Below, in pieces: positions 8,479-17,341 of a DNA stretch of 64,000 nucleotides. The notes beneath the pieces were generated by a model, which saw only the letters and a list, made by a program, of their open reading frames with translations, made no database searches and was not told the DNA's origin. The position numbers and the translations under genes are program-made. Location: assembly GCA_016874005.1 (NCBI GenBank), contig VGVQ01000010.1, forward strand, positions 1 to 64,000, read 5' to 3'. How positions within the stretch are numbered: the first letter of the stretch is position 1; every line of letters starts with the position of its first letter. Source of the stretch: Gemmatimonadota bacterium. GTDB taxonomy: Bacteria > Gemmatimonadota > Gemmatimonadetes > Gemmatimonadales > GWC2-71-9.

Positions 8479-9852
8479 ATGCGACGGACCCTCGGCCTCC
8501 TGGTCATTGCCCTCGCGGCCTGCGGCGACCCGACCGCGACCGTGCCACCTCCGCCTGCGGCGGCGACGTCCATTCGGCTTTCGGCGTGGCACGCGGTGCT
8601 TGCCCCGCTCGAGCGGATCGCGGTCGCCGCGGAACCGCGAAACCCCCAGGGACCGGTCGGGGCCGAGGTCGTTTGGCGCTCCGATGCGCCAGGGGTGGCG
8701 TCGGTAACGCAAAGCGGGCTGGTCGAGGCGGTCGGGATCGGCTCCGCCACCATCAGCGCCACGGCGGGTTCGGCGTCCGCGTCCCTCGTGGTCGAGGTGG
8801 CCGCTCCCGGGCTGCGCCGCCTGGTCGACTCGGTCCGGCGGGCGGCGGGCCTGCCCGCGATGGGCGGCGCGATCGTCACCGATACCGGGGTCGTCGCCGT
8901 TGCCGTGGCGGGCACTCGCCGGGCCAGCGGCGGACCCCTGGCGACCGTGACGGACAAGTGGCACATCGGATCGAATCTCAAGGCGGTCACCGCGGCGCTC
9001 GCGGCCGTGGCCGTGCAGGACCGGGCGCTGGCCTGGACCAGCACCCTGGCCGATCTCTTCCCGGAGCACGCCGGGACCATGCGTCCCGAGTATCGCACCG
9101 TCACCCTTGCCGACCTGTTGAGCCACGTCGGCGGGATCCGCAACGACCCTCCGCTGGTCGCGTTCGCGGGGACCACGGCCTACGAGCAGCGGCAGGCCCT
9201 CGCCGCCTGGACCCTCGCCGCGGCCCCGGTCGGCCCCCCGGGGGACTATTCCTACAGCAATCCGGGCTACGTCCTGGCGGGCGCGATGATCGAGCGGGCC
9301 TGGACCGGGCGCTACGAGGACCTCCTCGACGTCAGGCTACTGCAACCGTTAGGCGCGGTCGGCTTGGGCTGGGGGGCGGCGGCCGCGGCCGGCGGGTCCG
9401 ATCAACCGGTCGCGCACCAGGCCACCTCGAGCGGCTGGGCGGCCTGCGAGGCCTGCGACAACCCGCCGGGCCTCGGCCCCGCCGGCCGGGCCCACCTTCC
9501 GCTCGGAAGCTGGGCTCGGCTGATCGTCGAGTTCCTTCGAGCCGACCAGGGCCGCTCGACCGTGATCCCCGCCGCCCTGGGCCGCGATCTCTTCACGCCT
9601 CGGGTCGCCATCCCGGGGACCGACGGCTACGCCCTTGGCTGGGTCATGGTAACCCGCGGGTGGGCCGGCGGTCGCGCCGCCGCTCATGAAGGCTCCAATA
9701 CGGTCAACCACTCGGTGGCCTGGCTGGGGCTGGGCCGCGGGATCGGGTTCATCGCGGTGACCAACGCCGCCGATCTCGCCGGCGGCCTCACCGGCCGAGC
9801 GCTCGACGGGTTGGTGGGCCGGATGATCAGGTTCCACGACTCGGGACAGTGA
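8479..9852 (+). CDS. Lipoprotein with Ig-like (Big_2) domain and beta-lactamase-type serine hydrolase
   Basis: This 457-aa protein begins with a lipoprotein signal (LLVIALAAC, lipidated Cys at residue 15), then a bacterial Ig-like domain (about residues 28-107; VVWRSDAPGVASV and VEAVGIGSATISATAG are classic), then a class C beta-lactamase/DD-peptidase fold. The SxxK nucleophile motif is S165-NLK168, the second motif is YSN in YSYSNPGYV, and HEGSN may serve as the third. Such proteins act as esterases or peptidases on the cell surface; the Ig module suggests surface attachment or exposure. It is one of four proteins of this hydrolase fold in the window. ATG 8479 is chosen because the signal peptide starts there. 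Confidence 0.8.
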   Translation: MRRTLGLLVIALAACGDPTATVPPPPAAATSIRLSAWHAVLAPLERIAVAAEPRNPQGPVGAEVVWRSDAPGVASVTQSGLVEAVGIGSATISATAGSASASLVVEVAAPGLRRLVDSVRRAAGLPAMGGAIVTDTGVVAVAVAGTRRASGGPLATVTDKWHIGSNLKAVTAALAAVAVQDRALAWTSTLADLFPEHAGTMRPEYRTVTLADLLSHVGGIRNDPPLVAFAGTTAYEQRQALAAWTLAAAPVGPPGDYSYSNPGYVLAGAMIERAWTGRYEDLLDVRLLQPLGAVGLGWGAAAAAGGSDQPVAHQATSSGWAACEACDNPPGLGPAGRAHLPLGSWARLIVEFLRADQGRSTVIPAALGRDLFTPRVAIPGTDGYALGWVMVTRGWAGGRAAAHEGSNTVNHSVAWLGLGRGIGFIAVTNAADLAGGLTGRALDGLVGRMIRFHDSGQ

Positions 9853-9914
9853 CCCGGTGGCTCGCCCTCCGGGACGTTGGGTCGACGGGGGCCACCTCGT
9901 TGATGCCGGGTATC

Positions 9915-9942
9915 GCAGCCCGGGTACCGCAGCCCGGGAACC
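9915..9942 (+). repeat. Two-copy 14-bp direct repeat upstream of the SDR promoter
   Basis: GCAGCCCGGGTACC is followed immediately by GCAGCCCGGGAACC, one mismatch apart. The pair lies 8 bases upstream of the -35 box of the promoter at 9951-9979, where an activator site would be expected. Tandem 14-bp copies place two protein-binding sites a little more than one helical turn apart. No regulator gene lies nearby, so the binding protein is unknown. Confidence 0.4.
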
Positions 9943-9950
9943 GAGCGATC

Positions 9951-9979
9951 TCGACAGCGATCGTCGACCAGCCTATCAT
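9951..9979 (+). promoter_or_regulatory. Sigma70-type promoter, TCGACA-17 bp-TATCAT
   Basis: The -35 TCGACA (9951-9956) and -10 TATCAT (9974-9979) each match the consensus at five of six positions and are 17 bases apart. The ATG of the SDR gene lies only 8 bases after the -10 box, so transcription would start at about 9986-9988. The mRNA would be leaderless or nearly so, consistent with the absence of a Shine-Dalgarno sequence. Confidence 0.5.
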
Positions 9980-9987
9980 CACGGACC

Positions 9988-10935
9988 ATGTCATCCAACC
10001 GGTTCGCGCCAGCCCGCCCGTTTCGAACGGGAACCGTCGCCCTGGCGTTAGGCAGCCTCCTCTGGAGCGCCGCCTCCGCCGCGGCCCAGGACCCCGCCCG
10101 GGAATATCCCAAGGCCCCGCCGCTCCCCGACTTGTCCGGGAAGGTGGCCCTGATCACCGGCTCCACCGACGGGCTCGGCCGCGACGTGGCCCGCCGCCTC
10201 GCCGCCGCCGGGGCCAGGGTGCTCATCACCGGCCGGAGCGCCGAGCGGGGCGACTCGCTGGTGGCCGAGATCGCCAGGAGCGGAAAAGGAAGCGCCAAGT
10301 TCTACCAGGCCGACCTCGCCTCGCTCGCCGAAGCGCGCCGACTCGCCGACCTGGTGACCCGCGATACCAGGCGACTCGATCTCCTGATCAACAACGCCGG
10401 CATCGGCTGGGTCTTCGACAGCACCAGGAAGCTGAGCCCCGACGGATTCGAGATGCATTTCGCGGTGAACTACCTGTCCCACTACCTCCTCACCAAGCGG
10501 CTCCTCCCGCTGGTCGTGGCCAGCGCGCCGGCTCGGATCATCAACGTCTCCTCGGGCTCCCAGACCGCGATCGACTTCGACGACCCGCAGATGGAGAAGG
10601 GCTACAACGGCGGGCGCGGCTACGCCCAGAGCAAACTGGCCCAGGTGATGATGACGATCGACATGGCCCCGGCCCTGGAGAAGCAGGGCGTCCTGACCTA
10701 CTCGCTCCATCCGGCGACCACCATGGCCACGACCATGGCGCGCCTCCTCAACGTCAAGCCGCGCTCGACCATCGCCGAGGGCGTCGAATCGGTCATCAAC
10801 GCGATCGTGACCACCGAGCCGACCGGGACCTTCTTCAACCAGCTCAAGCCCTGGAAGGCCAACGCCCAGGCCTATGACGCCGCGGCGCGTGAGAAGCTCA
10901 GGGCCTTGAGCGATCGACTGATCGGCGAGCCCTGA
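9988..10935 (+). CDS. Short-chain dehydrogenase/reductase with N-terminal export signal
   Basis: This 315-aa classical SDR of the retinol-dehydrogenase/WW-oxidoreductase type shows TGSTDGLG cofactor loop (about residues 57-64), NNAG, NVSSGS with the catalytic Ser, and the YAQSK active site. It should use NAD(P)(H) on an alcohol or ketone, probably lipophilic. The odd feature is the first 35 residues: a basic stretch, a hydrophobic run (TVALALGSLLWSAASAAAQ) and a possible AxA cleavage site, which predict export or membrane anchoring. Free NAD(P) is not expected in the periplasm, so the leader may act as an anchor with the domain facing the cytoplasm, or the protein may carry bound cofactor. 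Confidence 0.8.
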   Translation: MSSNRFAPARPFRTGTVALALGSLLWSAASAAAQDPAREYPKAPPLPDLSGKVALITGSTDGLGRDVARRLAAAGARVLITGRSAERGDSLVAEIARSGKGSAKFYQADLASLAEARRLADLVTRDTRRLDLLINNAGIGWVFDSTRKLSPDGFEMHFAVNYLSHYLLTKRLLPLVVASAPARIINVSSGSQTAIDFDDPQMEKGYNGGRGYAQSKLAQVMMTIDMAPALEKQGVLTYSLHPATTMATTMARLLNVKPRSTIAEGVESVINAIVTTEPTGTFFNQLKPWKANAQAYDAAAREKLRALSDRLIGEP

Positions 10936-11000
10936 CCGGGCGGACGGCCAAGTGGGCTCGGCCGCGCCGCCGGCATGCTCGCGACGGCGGTACCCCGCGA

Positions 11001-11010
11001 TTGGTACCAA
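11001..11010. promoter_or_regulatory. TTGGTACCAA palindrome upstream of the M28 peptidase
   Basis: A perfect 10-bp palindrome lies 68 bases before the start at 11078. The same TGGTACCA core occurs twice more, at 21447-21454 and 21461-21468, before the aminotransferase/BKACE operon, and nowhere else that I found in the window. In both places a TATCC hexamer-like element follows at a similar distance (19-20 bases after TTGGTA). A GntR-family-type operator is one possibility (inference). Confidence 0.35.
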
Positions 11011-11077
11011 CCCGCGCTTGGCCCGTTATCCGATCGGGGTGAGCCTGTCAGCCCACTCGGCCCCGAGACCGCCTTTC

Positions 11078-13240
11078 ATGAAACCATTCCTCACCCTCTC
11101 GCTTGCCGCGCTCGCGACTTCCGCCACCGGTCAGTCCGAGCCGGGCCCTGTCCGGGGATTCCCGGCCGACCGGCTTCCCGAGTTGGCTCGGCTCGAGCGC
11201 ATCGTTCGGTCGACGCCGGACACGGCCAGCATTCGCCGCTTCCTGCGGGAGATCACCCGGACGCCTCATTTGGCCGGCACCCCGGGATCTCGGCGGGTGG
11301 CCGAATGGGCTCTCCGCCAGTTCCGGTCGTACGGACTCGACGCCGAAATCGTCGAGTACCGGACCCTGCTCCCGATGCCGATCGTGCAACGGCTCGAGCT
11401 GCTCGCGCCGGTTCGATATCGGGCCCGCTTCGAGGAACCCCCGATCCCCGAAGACCGCGACAGCTACGCTCGAGGCGTGCTGCCGTCATATATCAGCTAC
11501 GGAGCTGACGGCGACGTCACCGGCGAGGTGGTCTACGCCAACTACGGGCTCCCGGACGACTACGATCGACTCGCCCGGCTGGGGATCGACGTCAAGGGCA
11601 AGATCGTCTTCGTCCGGACCGGGCCTCATCTGCGGGCCATCAAGGGAACCGAAGCGCAGGCACGCGGCGCGGCCGGGGTGGTGATGTACCACGATCCCAT
11701 CGAGGATGGCTACTGGGTCGGTCCGATGTACCCCAAGGGGCCGATGCGGCCTCCCTTCGCCTCGGAGCGGGGCGGGGCGGCGGACAGCCGGTTCTTCACC
11801 GGAGACCCGCTCACGCCGGGCTGGGCCGCGACGCCTAACGCTCGACGGCTCGCCCGGGAAGAGTCTCCCCTGCTGCTCCAGATCCCGATGATGACCCTCG
11901 GTTACGGCGAAGCGCTCCGGTTCCTGGAGCGCCTCGAGGGCCCGGTCGCCCCGAACGACTGGAAGGGTGCCTTCCCGATCACCTACCGGCTGGGACCGGG
12001 TCCGGCCCGAGCCCGCATGGTGGTCAAGTCCGACTGGAGCCTCAAGCCCATCTACAACGTGGTGGCCAGAATCGCGGGCGAGCGGCACCCGGACCAGTGG
12101 GTCATCGTGGGGTGCCATCACGATGCCTGGGTCTTCGGCGCCGACGACCCGTCCGCGGCCGCCGCCGCGATCGTCGAGACCGCCCGAACCTTCGGCCAGA
12201 TGGTGCGCTCCGGCTGGAGGCCCGCCCGGACCCTGGTCTTCGCGCTCTGGGATGCCGAAGAACAGGGACACCACGGCTCGGTGGAGTGGGTCGAGCAACA
12301 CGCCGACGAACTCCGGGCCAAGACGGTGGCCTACCTGAACGCCGACAACTACCGGCAGGGCATCTTCACCGCGAGCGGGTCGCACACCTTGGAGTCGTTC
12401 ATGCGGGAGGTCGCCCGGGACACCCCCGACCCCGGAACCGGCGGCAGCGTCCTCGAGACCTTGATCGCCCGAGCGCTGGGCGGAGCCGGTACCGGCGCGG
12501 ATTCGGCCCGAGCCAGGGACCGGGCCTTCCTCCTCACTCCGGTCGGATCCGGTACCGACTACGTCGGATTCCTCCACCACCTGGGGATCCCGTCCCTCCA
12601 CATCGCCTACCGCAACGTGGGCCGGGGAACCTACCACTCGCTCTACGACAGCTACCGTTACTTCGTCCGGTTTCTGGACCCTACCTTGAGCTACGGCAAG
12701 TCGATGGCCGGCGCGTTCGGGGCGGCCGTCCTCAGGCTGAGCGAGGCGCCACTGCTCCCGTTCTCGTTTGCCGACGCCGCCCGCACCTACCGCGAGTACC
12801 TGGCCGATCTCGAGCGCCACCCCGACGCCGCCGCGGTCGATCTCGGCCCGATCCGCTCGGCGCTGGGGCGGCTGGTCGCCGCGGGGGCTCGATTCGAGGG
12901 GACCTTCGGGGCGGCGGTCGGACTGGGCGGCGGAGCGCTCGCGCGCCGACAGGTATTGGTCGATTCCATCAACACGATGATCTACCAGAGCGAACGCGAC
13001 CTCCTGCACCCGGACGGCCTGCCCCGCCGGCCCTGGTATCGACACACGATCTACTCGCAGGGATACTATGGTGGCACGCCGGTCGTGGTCTTCCCGGCGG
13101 TTCGGGAGGCCATCGAGCAGCGCGACCTCGGGGAGGCCGGTGCCGAAATCCCCAAGTTGGCGGCGGCGCTCGATCGCCTCGCCGCGCGGGTCCGTTCGAT
13201 CGCCGATGGGCTGGTGCGGCTTCGGGAGCCCCCGCCCTGA
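11078..13240 (+). CDS. Secreted M28 peptidase of the glutamate carboxypeptidase II/transferrin-receptor type
   Basis: This 720-aa protein has a signal peptide (LSLAALATSATGQ), a protease-associated insert domain (VVYANYGLPDDYDRL, VKGKIVFVRTG, ARGAAGVVMYHDP), the M28 catalytic domain and a C-terminal TFR-like dimerisation domain. Zinc-site residues expected in this family are visible: GCHHDAWVFGADDPS (His, Asp), DAEEQGHHGS (catalytic and ligand Glu), YLNADNY (Asp) and TYHSLYDSYRYF (His). GCPII-type enzymes release C-terminal acidic residues from peptides or folyl-polyglutamate. The start at 11078 gives the signal peptide directly. It stands alone on the plus strand, with the gene at 13250 convergent. 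Confidence 0.88.
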   Translation: MKPFLTLSLAALATSATGQSEPGPVRGFPADRLPELARLERIVRSTPDTASIRRFLREITRTPHLAGTPGSRRVAEWALRQFRSYGLDAEIVEYRTLLPMPIVQRLELLAPVRYRARFEEPPIPEDRDSYARGVLPSYISYGADGDVTGEVVYANYGLPDDYDRLARLGIDVKGKIVFVRTGPHLRAIKGTEAQARGAAGVVMYHDPIEDGYWVGPMYPKGPMRPPFASERGGAADSRFFTGDPLTPGWAATPNARRLAREESPLLLQIPMMTLGYGEALRFLERLEGPVAPNDWKGAFPITYRLGPGPARARMVVKSDWSLKPIYNVVARIAGERHPDQWVIVGCHHDAWVFGADDPSAAAAAIVETARTFGQMVRSGWRPARTLVFALWDAEEQGHHGSVEWVEQHADELRAKTVAYLNADNYRQGIFTASGSHTLESFMREVARDTPDPGTGGSVLETLIARALGGAGTGADSARARDRAFLLTPVGSGTDYVGFLHHLGIPSLHIAYRNVGRGTYHSLYDSYRYFVRFLDPTLSYGKSMAGAFGAAVLRLSEAPLLPFSFADAARTYREYLADLERHPDAAAVDLGPIRSALGRLVAAGARFEGTFGAAVGLGGGALARRQVLVDSINTMIYQSERDLLHPDGLPRRPWYRHTIYSQGYYGGTPVVVFPAVREAIEQRDLGEAGAEIPKLAAALDRLAARVRSIADGLVRLREPPP

Positions 13241-13249
13241 CCTCGGGCG

Positions 13250-14242
13250 TCAGTCGAGTTGACCGGCGAGCCAGTGAAGGATGTTCAAGATGAAGCGCTG
13301 ATTCCCCGCCGAGCGGGGGTGGTTGAGCCCCATCGGGCGGCGGTCGGCGCCGATCCACTGGGCGGTGAACGCCCCGGCCTCGCCGACGATGACGACCCGG
13401 CCCAGGCCGACCCGTTTGGCGACGGCGTGGGGCCAGCCGCCAGAATGGACGCGAGCCGTTAGGCTGTCGAAGCCGCCCCCGGTATTGGCTCGGGCCGGCA
13501 GCCAGGTGAAGGCCCGGGGCCCGAACCGAAGCAGCACTTGGGCGGGCTCGGTCAGCTGGAAGCCCTGCCCCGTGAAGGTGGCCACCGAGTCGACCCGCTC
13601 GGCGGGCGTCCGCCCCCGGGTGACCGGGTGGTCGAGCAGGGTGCTGTCGGCTCGGAGAAAGAGGTCGCCGATGCCGGGACTGGCTCGGGGGTCGACGGTG
13701 TAGCCATTGGTGAACTCGACGCCGAACCGGCGCCCCAGCCGGCCGGCGGCGCCGCCGGCCGGGAGGTGGTCGACGATCAGGAGCAGCGACCCGCCGCCGC
13801 CCACCCACTCGGCCACCGCCTCGATCTCGGTGTCGGTGAAGGCGGATCGTTCCGGGAGAGTCCAGGGAGCGCTGCCTCCGAGCCCCGCGTTGGCGATCAC
13901 CAGGACTCGGGCATCGCCGAAGACGCCGTCGGCGAACTGCCGGTCGGAGTCGCGGACCCGAAACCCGTCCGCCTCGAGCAGGGTGGCGAAGGCGCGGTAT
14001 CGGCCGGCCTTGGTGTGGAAATTCGCGTGGGCCGCGTCGATCAGCACCAGTGGGCCCGCCCCCGGCGCAAACCGCGGCGTGGCGACGATGGGTCGGAATA
14101 CGGTGTCGATCACCTGCTGCCCGACGGCCTCACGGATCGACAACGACGCCACCGAGGCCGCGGCGAGGGCGATGCCCAGGAGAAGGCGGGTGGGGCGACG
14201 GCGTCGACCCGGCGGGGCGGCGCGAGACGCGGAAGTGTCCAT
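13250..14242 (-). CDS. Membrane-anchored or secreted DUF4350/glutamine-amidotransferase-like protein
   Basis: This 330-aa protein has a basic N-terminus (RRRRPTRLLLGIALAAASVAS), a signal peptide or anchor, and then a flavodoxin-like class I glutamine-amidotransferase-type fold. Features: PLVLIDAAHANFHTKAGRYR, ARVLVIANAG, EIEAVAEWVGGGGSLLLIVDH and RVVIVGEAGAFTAQW. DUF4350 domains of this kind lack the amidotransferase Cys triad and may bind small ligands or proteins. The function is unknown. ATG 14242 is preferred because the signal sequence begins there; a TACTCT element lies 8 bases upstream. A longer in-frame extension upstream is antisense to the enoyl-CoA hydratase gene and is judged non-coding. 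Confidence 0.65.
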   Translation of the reverse strand: MDTSASRAAPPGRRRRPTRLLLGIALAAASVASLSIREAVGQQVIDTVFRPIVATPRFAPGAGPLVLIDAAHANFHTKAGRYRAFATLLEADGFRVRDSDRQFADGVFGDARVLVIANAGLGGSAPWTLPERSAFTDTEIEAVAEWVGGGGSLLLIVDHLPAGGAAGRLGRRFGVEFTNGYTVDPRASPGIGDLFLRADSTLLDHPVTRGRTPAERVDSVATFTGQGFQLTEPAQVLLRFGPRAFTWLPARANTGGGFDSLTARVHSGGWPHAVAKRVGLGRVVIVGEAGAFTAQWIGADRRPMGLNHPRSAGNQRFILNILHWLAGQLD

Positions 14243-14365
14243 CGAGTGGGAGAGTATCCGCTCTCGTCGCTCGGCGCCAGCGGGACCGTCGGCCCGCCCC
14301 GGTCGAGCGGGACGGCACCCGGGGCCGGGACCCGGGAAACCACGGCAACTGCCTAACGGGTGACC

Positions 14366-15121
14366 ATGACCATCAGAACTTCCGTCGAACGCGGCATCCA
14401 GGTGATCGGCATCGATCGCCCCGAACGCAAGAACGCCTTGACCATCGAAATGTACCAGGCGATCGCGTCGGCCATTGGCCAGGCGGTCGCCGATCCGTCG
14501 GTGCGGGCCCTCCTGATCCACGGACTCCCGGGAATCTTCTGCTCCGGCAACGACATCGGCGACTTCCTCCAGCGGGTCGACGAGCGCCCCTCCGAGCCGG
14601 TCCCGCCGTTCATGGAGGCGTTTCTCGACTGCGACAAACCGATCGTCGCCGCGGTCACCGGCCATGCCATCGGCGTCGGCGCGACCATGCTGCTCCACTG
14701 CGACCTGGTGTATCTCGCCGAAGACGCCCGGATCGGGATGCCGTTCGTGTCGCTCGGGGTGGTGCCGGAGTTCGCATCGAGTGTGCTGCTGCCCCGGCTG
14801 ATGGGAACCGCCCGGGCCGCCGAGGTGCTCCTGCTCGGCGAGCCGCTCTCCGCGGCCGAGGCGGTGGCCGCCGGCCTCGCCAATGCCGCGCTGCCGCCCG
14901 ATCAGGTACTGCCCCACGCCAGGGCTGCGGCCGAGCGATTCCTCCAACTGCCCCCGGGGGCCACCAGGGACACCAAGCGGTTGTTGCGCGCTGGCATCCG
15001 GACAGCGACCCGGGAGGCGATCGCCAGAGAGATGGAGCTGTTCCGGCCGCGGTTGCGGAGCGCCGAGGCCAAGGAGGCCTTCCAGGCGTTCATCGAAAAG
15101 CGGCCGCCCCGCTTCAGTTAG
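14366..15121 (+). CDS. Enoyl-CoA hydratase/isomerase (crotonase family)
   Basis: This 251-aa crotonase-fold protein has IDRPERKNAL, the oxyanion-hole segment FCSGNDIGDF, GHAIGVGATMLLHCDLVY and the second active-site region MPFVSLGVVPEFASSVLLP. One Glu of the active site (VVPEF) is present, while the other hydratase Glu position is not obvious, so isomerase or hydratase activity cannot be separated. It acts on acyl-CoA in the cytoplasm. GTG 14360 two codons upstream is an alternative start. Its end overlaps the convergent alpha/beta hydrolase gene by 8 bases. It may process CoA esters from the catabolic operons that follow (inference). Confidence 0.85.
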   Translation: MTIRTSVERGIQVIGIDRPERKNALTIEMYQAIASAIGQAVADPSVRALLIHGLPGIFCSGNDIGDFLQRVDERPSEPVPPFMEAFLDCDKPIVAAVTGHAIGVGATMLLHCDLVYLAEDARIGMPFVSLGVVPEFASSVLLPRLMGTARAAEVLLLGEPLSAAEAVAAGLANAALPPDQVLPHARAAAERFLQLPPGATRDTKRLLRAGIRTATREAIAREMELFRPRLRSAEAKEAFQAFIEKRPPRFS

Positions 15122-15836
15122 GCAATGACCCGAGAAACTCGGCCACGAGGGCGGCGAATTCGGCTGGCCTCCGGAGGCTCACCCCGTGGCCGACCTGCGG
15201 CATCACCACCAGCCGCGCCCGCGGGGCGGCCGCGAGAGAACGAGCCTCCCCGGAGCGATGGGGACGGTCCGAGACGCCGTTGACGAAGAGGAGTGGCGCC
15301 CGGATTTCCCGGAGCAGCCGAGTGAAATCGATCGCCCGAAGCTCACGAACCGCCTCTTGGAATGCCTCAGTCCTGATCCCCCCGGCCACCGCCGCGCGAC
15401 CGGCCTGGAAATCGTTCGCCACCTTGTCCTCGAGCCAGGGCCGGAAGAACCGGGAGCCGAACAACGAGATCAGGGCGCCTCGCAGCACCTGGCCAAACGG
15501 GATCACGCCGTGAAACCGAGCCGTCGCGCCACCCAGCACCGCGCCCTTGAACCGGGCCCCGAGCCGTGACGCCGTCGCGATGGCGACATAGCTCCCCAGA
15601 GAATCGCCGATCAGGACCACGCCGGACACCTCGAGGTCGGCGACGGTGGCCTCCACCGTCGCGACCGCGGTCGCCATGGCGAAGGGCTCGGCGGCCCGGC
15701 GGCCGTGGCCCGGCAGGTCCGGAACCGCGACCGGATAGTCCCGGCGGAATTTGGCCGCAACCGGTTCCCACATCCCGGCGTTCAGGGTCGCGCCGTGAAG
15801 AAACACCAGGCCGGGGCGGTCCATCGCTCGGTTCAT
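15114..15836 (-). CDS. Alpha/beta hydrolase (esterase/lipase-like)
   Basis: This 240-aa protein is a single alpha/beta-hydrolase domain without signal peptide. It has the oxyanion HGATLNAGMW, PDLPGHGRR, nucleophile elbow GDSLGS, a late Asp region (LLFVNGVSDRP) and the catalytic His in MPQVGHGVSLRRP. It could hydrolyse esters, lactones or C-C bonds. The start at 15836 gives a compact domain (MNRAMDRPGLVFLHG); a second ATG lies four codons later. It is divergent from the aminotransferase operon across about 200 bases and convergent with the enoyl-CoA hydratase, and may take part in the same catabolic island (inference). Confidence 0.78.
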   Translation of the reverse strand: MNRAMDRPGLVFLHGATLNAGMWEPVAAKFRRDYPVAVPDLPGHGRRAAEPFAMATAVATVEATVADLEVSGVVLIGDSLGSYVAIATASRLGARFKGAVLGGATARFHGVIPFGQVLRGALISLFGSRFFRPWLEDKVANDFQAGRAAVAGGIRTEAFQEAVRELRAIDFTRLLREIRAPLLFVNGVSDRPHRSGEARSLAAAPRARLVVMPQVGHGVSLRRPAEFAALVAEFLGSLPN

Positions 15837-15968
15837 CGGGAGAGTATGCCGCTCGGCGCGGACCTCGGCAACTCGGCAACGCCGCCAGCCGTTGCCGGGA
15901 GCGACGAGTAGCTCCCCCGGCACCGACGAACGGGTCCCGACCGGCAGGGGCACCGACCTCAGCGAGGC

Positions 15969-15997
15969 TTGTCAACCTGACCCGCCGGTCATATTCT
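15969..15997 (+). promoter_or_regulatory. Sigma70-type promoter, TTGTCA-17 bp-TATTCT
   Basis: TTGTCA (15969-15974) and TATTCT (15992-15997) are separated by 17 bases in the region between the divergent hydrolase and aminotransferase genes. The predicted start of transcription near 16004 leaves a 5' leader of about 30 bases containing GAGGA just before the ATG at 16034. This probably drives the aminotransferase-TIM-barrel-dehydrogenase operon. Confidence 0.5.
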
Positions 15998-16033
15998 CTG
16001 GCGTTGCCGCCCACCCCGCCCCTCGAGGACTCC

Positions 16034-17341
16034 ATGACGGCCACCGCCGCATCGGCAGGTCTCTTCGCCCGAGCCCAGACCGTCCTGCCCTCTGGCTACA
16101 CTCGCCACCTCGCGGTCACCAAGCCGCACCCCCAGTACGCCGCCCATGGCGAAGGCTGCTGGATTACCGACGTCGACGGCAACCGGCGGATCGATTTCAT
16201 CAACAACTTCGCGGCCTTGATCCACGGGCACGCTCACCCGGCCATTACCCAACTGATCGCCGAGCAATCCAGTCGGCTCCTTTGCTCCATCCTCCCCTCC
16301 GAGTGGGAAGTCAAACTCGCCGAGTTGCTGGTGGAGCGGATCCCGAGCGTCGAGCAGGTCCGTTTCATGAACACCGGGACCGAGGCGGTGATGCTGGCCG
16401 TCAAGGTGGCTCGGGCCCACACCGGACGCAGCAAGATCGCCAAGATGGAGGGCGGCTATCACGGTCAGTTCGACCTCATCGAAGCGAGTTTCCAGCCGCC
16501 GCCGGATCGTTGGGGCGATCCGGCCCGGCCGACGCCGGTGGCCCACAGCGTGGGAACGCCGCAGAGTCTCCTCGACGAGTTGATCCTGCTCCCCTTGAAC
16601 GACCTCGAGCACAGCCGAGCCCGCCTCCGAGCGGAAGCCTCCCAGCTCGCCGCGGTGATCATCGACCCCTATCGGCTCCAGCTCGGGCTGGTCGAGCCCA
16701 CCCGGGAGTACCTGACGATGCTTCGGGAAGAGACGGCCCGGCTCGGCATCGTGTTGATCTTCGACGAGGTGTTCTGCCTCCGCACCAGCTACCATGGCAC
16801 CCAGGGAGCGGTCGGCGTCACCCCGGACCTCACCACCATGGGCAAGATCATCGGGGGCGGTCTGCCGATCGGCGCCGTGGGCGGCAAGCGGGAGCTGATG
16901 ACGGTGTTCGACGTCGACCGGGGCGATCCCAAGGTCAAGCAGAGCGGGACGTTCACCGCGAACCCGCTCTCGACCGCGGTCGGGTACCTCGGGATGTCGC
17001 TCTTGACCCCGGCGGCGTTCGACGACCTGGCGGCCAAGGGGGAGCGGCTCAGGGAGGGCCTGGAACGGGTCCGCAAGGACCTCGGGATCGTGGGCCGGGT
17101 CGAAGGGAGAGCCTCGTTCTCGTCGCTGGTGATGACCGATCTGCCGACCCGCAACTACCGTGAATTGGCCATCGCCATGGCCGGCCTCGGCGAGAAGCTG
17201 GTGACCTATCAGAAACTCCTGGCCGCCGAGGGGGTCCTCACCATGCGGGGCGGTTTCATCGGCTCGACCCCGATGACCGACGACGACATCGATTTCACGA
17301 TCGCGGCGGTGCGTCGAGCCCTCGTGAAGCTCCATGCCTGA
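16034..17341 (+). CDS. Class III aminotransferase, glutamate-1-semialdehyde-aminomutase-like (AT1)
   Basis: This 435-aa PLP enzyme of fold type I has FMNTGTEAVM (phosphate cup), IFDEV (Asp244, pyridine N) and TTMGKIIGGGLPIGAVGG with the Schiff-base Lys271. An Arg in the GYTR segment (Arg24) sits where related beta-transaminases bind the substrate carboxylate. It is GSAM-like in overall sequence but is not placed with haem genes; it leads a three-gene catabolic operon, overlapping the next gene by 8 bases. Beta-amino-acid transaminases of the beta-phenylalanine type belong to this subgroup, so a beta- or omega-amino substrate is plausible (inference). GAGGA precedes the start. Confidence 0.8.
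   Translation: MTATAASAGLFARAQTVLPSGYTRHLAVTKPHPQYAAHGEGCWITDVDGNRRIDFINNFAALIHGHAHPAITQLIAEQSSRLLCSILPSEWEVKLAELLVERIPSVEQVRFMNTGTEAVMLAVKVARAHTGRSKIAKMEGGYHGQFDLIEASFQPPPDRWGDPARPTPVAHSVGTPQSLLDELILLPLNDLEHSRARLRAEASQLAAVIIDPYRLQLGLVEPTREYLTMLREETARLGIVLIFDEVFCLRTSYHGTQGAVGVTPDLTTMGKIIGGGLPIGAVGGKRELMTVFDVDRGDPKVKQSGTFTANPLSTAVGYLGMSLLTPAAFDDLAAKGERLREGLERVRKDLGIVGRVEGRASFSSLVMTDLPTRNYRELAIAMAGLGEKLVTYQKLLAAEGVLTMRGGFIGSTPMTDDDIDFTIAAVRRALVKLHA

Noticed and set aside
14243-14947. In-frame N-terminal extension of the DUF4350-like protein
   Set aside because: It is antisense to the enoyl-CoA hydratase gene and lacks protein-like features; the signal peptide begins at 14242.
16034-17341. AT1 (and AT2) as hemL for tetrapyrrole synthesis
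   Set aside because: Two divergent copies sit in catabolic operons with BKACE and dehydrogenase genes; GSAM-like sequence is shared by beta-transaminases.
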